Assembly: GCF_026626635.1 (NCBI RefSeq)
Contig: NZ_JAPNKA010000001.1
Coordinates: 3,472,001-3,536,000, forward strand
Length of the DNA stretch: 64,000 nt
From: Archangium lansingense
GTDB lineage: Bacteria; Myxococcota; Myxococcia; Myxococcales; Myxococcaceae
Reading direction: 5' to 3'
Of the stretch, positions 1-7,442 are shown piece after piece. The notes below the pieces were generated by a model. It had not been told where the DNA came from and did not search any database. It saw only the letters and a program-made list of their open reading frames with translations. Position 1 is the first letter of the stretch; every line of letters starts with the position of its first letter. Made by a program: the position numbers and the translations under genes.

Positions 1-562
1 CAGGGGTGGCAGTGGCGGTGAGGGCCACGGTTCGCGGCGGGCGCAGGCGCTTGCGCACCTGGCCGAGCTGCGCGTAGTCCGGCCGGAAGTCGTGGCCCCA
101 TTGGGAGATACAGTGGGCCTCGTCCACGGCGAGCAGGTCCACCCCCACCTGGGCCAGGGCGTCCAGGAAGCTGGGGCTACGGAAGCGCTCGGGCGCCACG
201 TAGACGAGCTTGAACTCACCGGCGCGCATGCGGCGGATGCGGTCCGCTCGCTCCAGGTCCGACAGGGACGAGTTGATGAACGTGGCGGAGATACCGCGCC
301 CGGAGAGCTGCTCCACCTGGTCCTTCATCAGTGCGATGAGAGGCGAGATGACGAGCGTCACCCCGGGCAGCAGCACGGCGGGAAGCTGGTAGCACAGGCT
401 CTTCCCCGCGCCCGTGGGCATCACCACCACGGTATTGCGCCCGCTCAGCACGGAGCTGATGACCTGGGCCTGCCCCGGCCTGAACTCACTCAGGCCAAAA
501 TGGCGGACCAGGCCTTCCTGGGCTTGCTCGAAGTAGGGCAGGTCCACCGGCATCCGCCGCAT
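1..562 (-). CDS. recQ: ATP-dependent DNA helicase RecQ (N-terminal part, cut by left edge)
   Basis: The first 187 residues of a superfamily 2 helicase are visible. They contain motif I MPTGAGKS, motif Ia around ISPLIALMKDQ, the motif II box VDEAH, the RecQ-typical CISQWGHDFRPDY that follows it, and motif III ALTATAT at the window edge. RecQ unwinds DNA 3' to 5' in recombination and fork repair. The start ATG at 562 lies three bases past the stop of the DUF3006 gene, so the gene is the last of a radC-DUF3006-recQ operon. The helicase C-terminal, RQC and HRDC regions lie outside the window and cannot be judged. Confidence 0.95.
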   Translation of the reverse strand, partial: MRRMPVDLPYFEQAQEGLVRHFGLSEFRPGQAQVISSVLSGRNTVVVMPTGAGKSLCYQLPAVLLPGVTLVISPLIALMKDQVEQLSGRGISATFINSSLSDLERADRIRRMRAGEFKLVYVAPERFRSPSFLDALAQVGVDLLAVDEAHCISQWGHDFRPDYAQLGQVRKRLRPPRTVALTATATP

Positions 563-564
563 AT

Positions 565-879
565 TCACTGTTCCTTATCGGCCGTCAACGACCCAGAGGC
601 TCCTAAGTCCAGGTCCAGCCCGTCAGGTACTGGAACGGCCAGGCGCGCCCTCCACTCGGCCACCTCGCGCGCCAGCCGGGCTCCCAGCTCGGCGTCCAGG
701 CGGCCATCCCGCACGACGTCTCCTTCCCGGGCCCCCGGCGGCAGGGTGGAGCGCGGCACCGTGCACGCCTTGCCTCCGCCCACGGGCACCACCTGCGCCA
801 CCTCGTCCTCCAGCACCTCCACCTGCACCGCTCCGCCCGCCCCGCCGCACGCCACAGCACTCAGTATTCCCAGCATCAT
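565..879 (-). CDS. DUF3006-like small lipoprotein
   Basis: This 104-residue protein has a short hydrophobic start ending in a cysteine (ILSAVAC, a weak lipobox), so it may be a lipoprotein or simply exported. Its body matches the DUF3006 pattern: a beta-strand region (VEVLEDEVAQVVPV), the motif TVPRSTLPPGAREGDVV, and a charged helix rich in Arg and Glu. The function of DUF3006 proteins is unknown. The start ATG at 879 overlaps the radC stop as ATGA, which is why it was chosen over the in-frame ATG at 903. The gene sits between radC and recQ and is probably co-translated with both. Confidence 0.75.
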   Translation of the reverse strand: MMLGILSAVACGGAGGAVQVEVLEDEVAQVVPVGGGKACTVPRSTLPPGAREGDVVRDGRLDAELGARLAREVAEWRARLAVPVPDGLDLDLGASGSLTADKEQ

Positions 880-1649
880 CCACGCTCTCCCGCCATGCTC
901 CATGGCCCTCGGTTCTCCCCGCCCAGCAGCGGCAACTCGCCCCGCTCCAGCAGCGAGGTGTACGTCCCATCTCCAATCACCACATGGTCCAGCACCTTGA
1001 TGCCCAGCACCCGGCCCGCCTCGATGAGCTGGGCGGTGAGGCCCAGGTCCTGCCCAGAGGGCTCCGGATCCCCCGAGGGGTGGTTGTGGGCCAGCACGAT
1101 GGCCGAGGCCCTCGAGGTGATGGCCGCGGCGAACACCTCGCGCGGATCCACCGGGCACGCGTTGATGGTGCCCTCGGCCACCCGGGCGTCGTGCAACAGC
1201 ACGTTGCGCGCGTTGAAGCACAGCACGTGGAATACCTCGCGCCGCAGCGCGCTCAGGTTGGGCGCGAGGTACGTGTAGATCTCCCTCGGGGTGCGCAAGC
1301 GGGGCCGCCGCTCGGTGACACGCTGGGCGCGGCGTCCCAGCTCCAGCGCCGCCATCACCTGCGCCGTGCGCCCCGGCCCCATTCCCGGGCGAGCGCACAG
1401 CTCCCGCGGATCCTGCTGCACCAGCTCCTTGAGCCCCCCTCGCGTGGCGAGCAAGGCCTCCGCCAGCGCCTGCGTGCGCGCTCCCGAGCCCAGCAACACG
1501 GAGAGAAGCTCCGGATCGGTGAGGGCCGCCGCCCCCAACCGGAAGAGGCGCTCCCGGGGGCTCTCTGCCTCCGGAAGCTTCTCCCTCACCGACCCCTCGC
1601 CCGCCGACTCCTCCCACCCCACCGTCGCCACCGTCGCCGTCCTCTCCAT
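876..1649 (-). CDS. radC: RadC family protein (JAB1/MPN-type metalloprotein)
   Basis: A 257-residue RadC-family protein. The N-terminal half has the usual helix-hairpin-helix style region (ERLFRLGAAALTDPELLSVLLGSG). The C-terminal half has the JAB/MPN metal site HNHPSGDPEPSGQD, preceded by EVFHVLCFNARN. RadC was named for a DNA-repair role that was later questioned, and its biochemical activity is unsettled. The start at 1649 (MERTATV) gives a normal family length; further in-frame upstream codons encode low-complexity residues unlike RadC. It is the first gene of an operon that continues into the DUF3006 lipoprotein and recQ. Confidence 0.92.
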   Translation of the reverse strand: MERTATVATVGWEESAGEGSVREKLPEAESPRERLFRLGAAALTDPELLSVLLGSGARTQALAEALLATRGGLKELVQQDPRELCARPGMGPGRTAQVMAALELGRRAQRVTERRPRLRTPREIYTYLAPNLSALRREVFHVLCFNARNVLLHDARVAEGTINACPVDPREVFAAAITSRASAIVLAHNHPSGDPEPSGQDLGLTAQLIEAGRVLGIKVLDHVVIGDGTYTSLLERGELPLLGGENRGPWSMAGERG

Positions 1650-1959
1650 CCCGCCCTCCGTCCGCGCTACGGACTCCTCACCGCACCGCCACTCACGCCA
1701 CCCGCCCGACCAGCCCGCCCTGCATCCGTGCCGGTGGAGAGAGCAACACGCGTGCCGACGGTGCTTCCCTCGGAAGCTTCGCGCTCCCCCCGTCCCGTTG
1801 CGCGTGGAGCGGCTCGCTGCTGAGACGGGGACCTGCGACTGCCATGACCAAACCATGATGAAAGGAGCGCACGGCCATGGACCCGCGAGACATGGAGTTC
1901 TCTAGGGTGACGTCCCTCTCCACGACGCCGCCCCTTGAATGGGTCGAGGTCTCCTCTCC
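1650..1959. other. Divergent intergenic region, radC / lipoprotein
   Basis: About 310 bases separate the divergent radC and lipoprotein starts, so promoters for both should lie here. A purine-rich ribosome-site-like run (AAAGGAGCG) precedes an ATG at 1877, but that frame only runs into the lipoprotein gene out of phase. No inverted repeat or terminator stands out. Confidence 0.4.
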
Positions 1960-2469
1960 ATGTCCAATTCTCTTCGCCGTCTCGTGTTGATGGTTGTCGG
2001 CTCCTGCGCGGTCAGTGCCCTCGGCGCGTGTACGCGCGGCACTGCCGCCACTCAGCCCACTGAGTCGCTCTCGGTGCGCGAGCTGAACATCGTCGACGAG
2101 CACGGCCAGGCGCGCCTCCGCATTGGCGCGCCGCTGCCCGATCCCAAGGGCCTCAAGCGCGCGGTGACGGCCGTTGGCATCCAGTTCATGGACCCGAGCG
2201 GGCAGGAGATCGGAGGGCTCGCCATGATCGATTCCCTCGACTTCCGTGGGCTGTGCTTCGACAGCAAGGAGGGCTACGAGGCGATCTGCATGAGCCTCAT
2301 GAAGGAACAGCCCAACATCACCCTCCGCCACGACTGGAAGGAGCGCATCATCATCGGCGTGGAGAATGGTGTGGCGAGCGTCGTCCTCAACGACGCCCAG
2401 GGCAACCCGCACCTGCGGCTCGAGGTCGACAAGGACGGCAAGACACGAGTCGAAGGGGTGGGCAAATGA
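1960..2469 (+). CDS. Lipoprotein of unknown function
   Basis: A 169-residue exported lipoprotein. It starts with MSNSLRRLVLMVV and a clear lipobox VSALGAC, so Cys24 should be lipidated. The mature part has repeated short beta motifs with alternating polar and hydrophobic residues (LNIVDEHGQARLRIG, VASVVLNDAQGNPHLRLEVDKDGKTR), which suggests a small beta-rich domain like those seen in other myxobacterial lipoproteins. No enzyme motif is seen. The ATG at 1960 was preferred over the in-frame ATG at 1939 because it begins directly with the basic N-region of the signal peptide. It converges on the signalling operon with only 12 bases between the stops. Confidence 0.7.
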   Translation: MSNSLRRLVLMVVGSCAVSALGACTRGTAATQPTESLSVRELNIVDEHGQARLRIGAPLPDPKGLKRAVTAVGIQFMDPSGQEIGGLAMIDSLDFRGLCFDSKEGYEAICMSLMKEQPNITLRHDWKERIIIGVENGVASVVLNDAQGNPHLRLEVDKDGKTRVEGVGK

Positions 2470-2481
2470 GCGGCTCCCGGC

Positions 2482-4530
2482 TCAGCGCTCGATGCGGTTG
2501 CCGCCCTGGGCCTTGGCTCGGTACAGCCGCTCGTCCGCTGCGCGCAGCAAGGACTCCACGTCGGCGCCGTCCTGCGGCGCCACCGCGACCCCCGCGCTGA
2601 AGGAGACGCGGAAGTGCTCGCCCTTGTCCCCCTCGAAGTCGGCCTGGGCGAGCTCCGCTGCCATGCGCGCCAGGATGTCCCGTGCGCCCTCCGCGGATGC
2701 CCCCACGAGGGCCACCACGAACTCCTCGCCGCCCCACCGGCACTGCAGATCCTCCCTGCGGAAGCGCGAGGCCAGCAGCCGTCCCATCTGCATCAGCACC
2801 CGGTCTCCCGCCAGGTGCCCGTGCGTGTCGTTCACCTTCTTGAAGCGGTCCACGTCCAGGAAGCCCAGCGCCAGGGTCCTGCCCGTCCGCTGCGCCTCGG
2901 CCAGCCGCGCACGCAGGCCCTCAAGGAAGGGACGGCGCAGCAACAGGCCCGTGAGGGCATCGCGCTCGGCCCGCTCGCGTGCCAACCGCGCCCGCTCCAG
3001 CCGGGACTGCACTCGGGCCCTCAGCTCCTCGCGCAGCACCGGCTTGGCCAGGTAGTCGTCCGCGCCCGCCTGGAAGGCCGCCACCCGGAAGTCCACCCCC
3101 GTGTGCGCGGTGATGAAGAGGATGGGCAGGGCCTGCCACTCGGGCATGGAGCGGACGATCCGGCACAGGTCGAAGCCGCTCGGCCCCGGCATCTCCACGT
3201 CCAGCAGCAGCAGGTCCGGCCGTTGCTCGGCCAGTGCATCCACCAGGCGATAGGGGTCTCCCAGTCCCACCACCTCCACCTGCTGGCTGGTCAGGGCGAC
3301 GCTGAGGGCCCGCACTGCGTCCGGGTCATCGTCCAGTACCAGCACCCGCGCGCGCTCCGGGCGCCGGACGGCCACCATCCGCTCCACCGCCTCCGCCAAA
3401 TCCAACGCGGAGAAGGGCCGGGGCAGGTAGAGCGACGCGCCGGCAAGGATGGCCGCCATGCGGTAGGTGACATCCCCTCCTGTGCCGAAGAAGGCCAGCG
3501 GCAACGTTCGTAGTTCCTCCTCGGCGCGCAGCCGCTCCGCCACGGCAAAGCCCCCTTCCTTGCCTCCCAGGTCCACGTGCACCAGCGCTCCATCCAGCCG
3601 CTGCCGCCGCGCCACCTTCACCGCCTCGTCCGCGCCGCGGGCCGTTACCACCCGCACCAGCCGGTCCTTCCCCATCCGCTCCACTTCGGCGAGCCACGCC
3701 TCATCTTCGTCCACCACCAGCACCGTGCCGCGCGGCTCTACCTCGACGGCCGAGCCCTTCGTCGCCTCAGTGTCCGCATCCTTGGACGGGGCCACGGCCG
3801 GTGCGCCGCTCCTTGTCTCCTTGGCCAGCTCCTGCCGCGCCGCTTCCAGGGCCCTCCAGTCCGGGGCTCCCTTTCCATCCCGGACCGGCTTCAGCAACGC
3901 CTCCAGGTGCCGTGCCGCCCCGCTCACCGCGTGGAAGCCATAGGAGCCCGCCGTTCCATGCAGCTTGTGGGCGAGCTCGTACGCCGCATCCATCCCCTCG
4001 GCGCTTCCGGCCCGCGCCCGCTCCAGCGCTCCCGTCAGCTCCCGCATCTTGTCTTCCAGGCGCGCACCGTACTCGGCGCGCAGCGCCTTGAAGGTGGCAT
4101 CCAGGTCGTTGGCGGAGTCCTGGCCCTCGGTCATCGCCGCGGGAGGCGGGGACGGGGGCTTTACCGCCAACATCTGCTCCACCCAGAGGAGGAGCTCCTG
4201 GGGCGTGTAGGGCTTGTGCAACACGCGCGACACCTTGCGCTGCCGGGTGAGGTGGTCGTGGCTCTTGAGGTCCTTCCAGAAGGCGGAGGCGAAGAGAATG
4301 GGCAGGGTCGGGTGCTGCTGGCGCAGCTCCTGGATGAAGTCCGTCCCCGTCATCCCCGGCAGCAGGCCGTCGACGATGGCGGCATCCACCCGGAGGCAGG
4401 CGATCACCGTGCGCGCCTCCTTCACGGTGCGGGCTGGCTCCACCTCGTAGCCCCGCTCGCGCAGGTAGGCGGAGACGAGCGACTGCAGGTCCTTGTCATC
4501 CTCGAGGAAGAGGATCGTTCCACGGCTCAT
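2482..4530 (-). CDS. Multi-receiver diguanylate cyclase (REC-Hpt-REC-REC-GGDEF)
   Basis: A 682-residue cytoplasmic signalling protein. Domains in order are a receiver (residues 5-120, phosphoacceptor Asp54), an Hpt domain (140-235, His188 in LAHKLHGTAGSYG), a second receiver (268-388, Asp320), a third receiver (395-515, Asp444) and a GGDEF domain (522-680). The cyclase signature is GGEEF at 600-604, an active variant, and an RxxD-type inhibitory site (RRED) lies five residues before it, so c-di-GMP feedback control is likely. Its ATG overlaps the stop of the upstream hybrid kinase as ATGA, which points to a phosphorelay from that kinase through the Hpt to c-di-GMP output. The partner assignment is inferred from gene order. 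Confidence 0.92.
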   Translation of the reverse strand: MSRGTILFLEDDKDLQSLVSAYLRERGYEVEPARTVKEARTVIACLRVDAAIVDGLLPGMTGTDFIQELRQQHPTLPILFASAFWKDLKSHDHLTRQRKVSRVLHKPYTPQELLLWVEQMLAVKPPSPPPAAMTEGQDSANDLDATFKALRAEYGARLEDKMRELTGALERARAGSAEGMDAAYELAHKLHGTAGSYGFHAVSGAARHLEALLKPVRDGKGAPDWRALEAARQELAKETRSGAPAVAPSKDADTEATKGSAVEVEPRGTVLVVDEDEAWLAEVERMGKDRLVRVVTARGADEAVKVARRQRLDGALVHVDLGGKEGGFAVAERLRAEEELRTLPLAFFGTGGDVTYRMAAILAGASLYLPRPFSALDLAEAVERMVAVRRPERARVLVLDDDPDAVRALSVALTSQQVEVVGLGDPYRLVDALAEQRPDLLLLDVEMPGPSGFDLCRIVRSMPEWQALPILFITAHTGVDFRVAAFQAGADDYLAKPVLREELRARVQSRLERARLARERAERDALTGLLLRRPFLEGLRARLAEAQRTGRTLALGFLDVDRFKKVNDTHGHLAGDRVLMQMGRLLASRFRREDLQCRWGGEEFVVALVGASAEGARDILARMAAELAQADFEGDKGEHFRVSFSAGVAVAPQDGADVESLLRAADERLYRAKAQGGNRIER

Positions 4531-7058
4531 GAGGCCTCCTTGCGCGGCTCCTCGCCGGCATTCCTGCGGGCCAGCAGCCCTTTGAGCAGCTCCTTCACGG
4601 ACGCCAGCAGCTCGTCCTCGGAGGTGCGCGCCTTGGTGAGGTGGCGGGTGATGCCGAGCGTGAGCTGGTTCTGGTCCATGGAGGACAGCTCGCGTCCGGT
4701 GAAGACGATGAGCGGGGTACCGCGGCCCTTGCCCTGGCGGAGGATGTCCACCACCTCGAAGCCATCCAGCCGGGGCAGGCCCACGTCCAGGACGATGAGA
4801 TCCGGCGGCGTCGTGCGCGCCAGTGCCACCGCGCCCTCTCCGTCCTCGGCTTCGTAGCAGGCCACCCCCAGCCGCTCGAGCTGGGTCCGCAGCACCCGGC
4901 GCGTGCTCACGTCATCGTCCACGATGAGCACCCGCGCCTGGCCCGGCCGGCGGATGGCGTGGCGCAGCGCCAGGAGGAAGCGCGTCTCATCGAAGGGCTT
5001 CTCCATCCAGTCCACCAGCAGCGGCTGGACGACTCCCTCCTCCTGCGGCGAGTGCCCCGACAGCAACAACACCGGCAGCTCCCGGGTGCGCGGCTCCTCG
5101 CGCAGCTTGCGGACGAACTCCAATCCTCCGTCCATGTTCTGCGCATCCAGCACCAGCATGTCCGGCGCGCCCACCTCGATGAGTTTCTCCGCCTCCTCGA
5201 GCGAGGGACTGCGCAGCACGCGGTAGCCCTCGTGGGTGAGCAGGCCGCGCAGCAGGCCGGACAGCTCCGAGTCCGTCGTCACCGCGAGAATGGTGTAGCG
5301 GGACTCGTCCGTCACGACGGAGCTGGGGCCGGAGCCCACGCGCAGCGCTGTCAGCGAGAAGGTGAAGGTGGCGCCCTGGCCCGGCTCGCTGTGCACCTCG
5401 ATGCGGCCGCCGTGCTGCTCGACGATGGCCTGGGAGATGGCCAGGCCCAGGCCGGTGCCTCCCTTGGTGCGCGTGTCCGAGCTGTCGAGCTGCTGGAACT
5501 TGCCGAAGAGTCGGTCGCGCTGGTCCAGGGGGATGCCCGGCCCCTGGTCCACCACGGAGAAGCGCACCTGGCCGCGCGCGTCCCGGGCGGCTCGCACCTC
5601 CACCTGGCAGTCCGGAGGGGAGAACTTGATGGCGTTGGAGACGAGGTTGGTGAGCACCTGGATGAGCCGGTCCCGGTCCGCTCGCACCGGGCCCGCGCCT
5701 CCTGCCTCGGCGTTCAGGCGCACCTTCGCCGAGTCCGCCATGCCCTGCACTCCGCTGAAGGTGGCCTCGATGACCTCAGCCGTCTCCACCGACTGGAGCT
5801 TCAGCTCCAGCTTGCCGGACTCCATCTTCTCGAGGTCGAGGATGTCGTTGATGAGGCGAATGAGGCGCTCGGTGTTGGTGCGGGCGATGCGCACCATGTC
5901 CTGGGCCTGGGGAGGAAGCTCGCCGAGGACACCGCCCTCCAGCAGGCCGAGGGAGCCGCGGATGGAGGTGAGGGGCGTGCGCAGCTCGTGGCTGACAGTG
6001 GAGACGAACTCGTTCTTCAGCCGCTCCACCTCGCGGCGCTCGGTGATGTCACGCACGTAGGTGGTGAAGCGTGCGGGGCCGTCGCTGCGCACGCGTAGGA
6101 AGGTGAGCTCGGCGGGGAAGGAGTTGCCGTCGGCGCGCAGGCCCTGCAGCTCCAAGCGGGTGGCGCGGCCGGGGGCGGCGTCGGCCCGGAGCGAGCGTGC
6201 CACCGTGGCGCGCTGTTCGGGCATCACGGTGGCGGCCAGGGCCAGGGAGAGGAAGTCCCGGCCCAGCGCCTGCGCCCGCGACAGCCGGAAGATGGACTCC
6301 GCGGCGGGGCTGAACTCCAGGATGCGGCCCGTCTCATCCAGGGAGATGATTCCGTCGAGGGAGCTCTCCAGGAGGGCCGCCTTGCGCGCCTCGCTCTCGC
6401 GCAGCTCCGTGTTGGCGGCGGACAGGGCCGCGGTGCGCTCCTCCACGCGCGCCTCCAGCTCCGCGTTGAGCGTGTCGAGCGCGGCGCCCGTGCGCGACAG
6501 CCGCACCAGCACCACCAGGACGAAGGCGACGAGCAGCAGCGAGACGGCGAAGAGGGTGATGCGGAAGCGCTCGGCACGCGCGAGGGCTCCCTCGTAGAGC
6601 TGGAGGTAGGTGGTGATGAGCCGCTCGGCCTCGGGGCTGGCGGGGCTGTCCAGCAGCAGCCGGAGCGTGGCCTCGGCCTCGCCCGCCTCCTGTGTCTGGA
6701 GGCGCACCATCAGGGCCTCTTCGTCCGCCAGGGCGCGCAGGTAGTTGTCCAGCACGGCGCCCAGGGTCCGCCGCTCCGGCTCCGTGAGGAACGAGGGGAA
6801 GGCGCGCAGCTCCTCCGCCCTTGTGCGCAGTGCGGCGAGAGCCTCCCGCGGTGAGCCATGGACCCGGGGCATGCCCACGTGGGAGCGGAGGAGGTCCTGC
6901 TCCAGCTCTGCGCTCTGGACGCGGAGCTGGCGCAGCCGGGTGCGGTAGCTGTCATGCTCGGCGGCCGGCATCGGGCGGCCCAGGATGAAGAGCACACACA
7001 GGAGCGCGAGCGCCCCCGCGGCGAGCACCACAGAGCGTTTCGAGAGACGGGTCTTCAC
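4527..7058 (-). CDS. Membrane-bound hybrid histidine kinase (PAS-HisKA-HATPase-REC-REC)
   Basis: An 843-residue sensor kinase. Two transmembrane helices (about 10-27 and 167-186) flank a helical periplasmic sensor of some 140 residues. A coiled coil (190-225), a PAS domain (225-340) and HisKA follow, with His357 in STVSHELRTPL. The ATPase has an N-box (NLVSNAIKFS), DQGPGIP and GGTGLGL. Two receivers close the protein (590-700, Asp638; 705-820, Asp758). The first receiver looks degenerate (TILAVTTDSE instead of an acidic pair). It overlaps the downstream diguanylate cyclase gene as ATGA. Its dimerisation-domain DNA is almost identical to that of the kinase at 7439-9448. Confidence 0.94.
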   Translation of the reverse strand: MKTRLSKRSVVLAAGALALLCVLFILGRPMPAAEHDSYRTRLRQLRVQSAELEQDLLRSHVGMPRVHGSPREALAALRTRAEELRAFPSFLTEPERRTLGAVLDNYLRALADEEALMVRLQTQEAGEAEATLRLLLDSPASPEAERLITTYLQLYEGALARAERFRITLFAVSLLLVAFVLVVLVRLSRTGAALDTLNAELEARVEERTAALSAANTELRESEARKAALLESSLDGIISLDETGRILEFSPAAESIFRLSRAQALGRDFLSLALAATVMPEQRATVARSLRADAAPGRATRLELQGLRADGNSFPAELTFLRVRSDGPARFTTYVRDITERREVERLKNEFVSTVSHELRTPLTSIRGSLGLLEGGVLGELPPQAQDMVRIARTNTERLIRLINDILDLEKMESGKLELKLQSVETAEVIEATFSGVQGMADSAKVRLNAEAGGAGPVRADRDRLIQVLTNLVSNAIKFSPPDCQVEVRAARDARGQVRFSVVDQGPGIPLDQRDRLFGKFQQLDSSDTRTKGGTGLGLAISQAIVEQHGGRIEVHSEPGQGATFTFSLTALRVGSGPSSVVTDESRYTILAVTTDSELSGLLRGLLTHEGYRVLRSPSLEEAEKLIEVGAPDMLVLDAQNMDGGLEFVRKLREEPRTRELPVLLLSGHSPQEEGVVQPLLVDWMEKPFDETRFLLALRHAIRRPGQARVLIVDDDVSTRRVLRTQLERLGVACYEAEDGEGAVALARTTPPDLIVLDVGLPRLDGFEVVDILRQGKGRGTPLIVFTGRELSSMDQNQLTLGITRHLTKARTSEDELLASVKELLKGLLARRNAGEEPRKEAS
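5806..6030 (-). repeat. HisKA-domain DNA duplicate, copy 1
   Basis: This 225-base stretch encodes the DHp/HisKA helices of the upstream-sensing hybrid kinase. It aligns without gaps to 8355-8579 and shows seven mismatches by direct reading (about 97 percent identity), while the flanking PAS and ATPase coding regions differ widely. This suggests recent gene conversion or a shared recent origin of this segment. Confidence 0.85.
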
Positions 7059-7064
7059 GGGGCC

Positions 7065-7442
7065 TCAGGCGGGCGGCAGCAGCTTCTTGATTTCCGTGGG
7101 CAGGGTCATGGGATCGAACGGCTTGCCGATGACGCCCACGGCTCCCAGCTCCAGGTAGCGCGCCACTTCCTGCTTCTGGATTTTGGCCGTCATGAAGATG
7201 ACGGGCGTCTTCGCGGTGGCTGGCTGGGCGCGAAGCTGGCCCAGGGTGGTGGGCCCGTCCATGCCCGGCATCATCACATCCAGGAGGATGAGGTCCGGTT
7301 GCTCGGCGGCGGCCTTGCTCACGGCCTCGGCGCCCGAGGCGGCGAGCACTGTCTGCCAACCGCCCACGCGGCTGAGGCTGATCTGCCCGATGGTGCGGAT
7401 ATCGTCCTCGTCGTCCACGAGCAGCACCTTGCGAATCGTCAT
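7065..7442 (-). CDS. Single-domain response regulator (CheY-like)
   Basis: A 125-residue stand-alone receiver. The acidic pair is in LLVDDEDD, the phosphoacceptor is Asp53 in DLILLDVMMPG, the conserved Thr/Ser lies in IFMTA, and the conserved Lys in IGKPFDP. No output domain is present, so it probably shuttles phosphate or acts by binding a partner. Its ATG overlaps the stop of the preceding kinase (7439) as ATGA, and the hybrid kinase starts 6 bases downstream, so all four signalling genes form one operon. Confidence 0.93.
   Translation of the reverse strand: MTIRKVLLVDDEDDIRTIGQISLSRVGGWQTVLAASGAEAVSKAAAEQPDLILLDVMMPGMDGPTTLGQLRAQPATAKTPVIFMTAKIQKQEVARYLELGAVGVIGKPFDPMTLPTEIKKLLPPA

Noticed and set aside
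1877..1960. ATG at 1877 with a ribosome-site-like AAAGGAG.
   Set aside because: The frame continues out of phase into the lipoprotein gene and has no protein-like composition.
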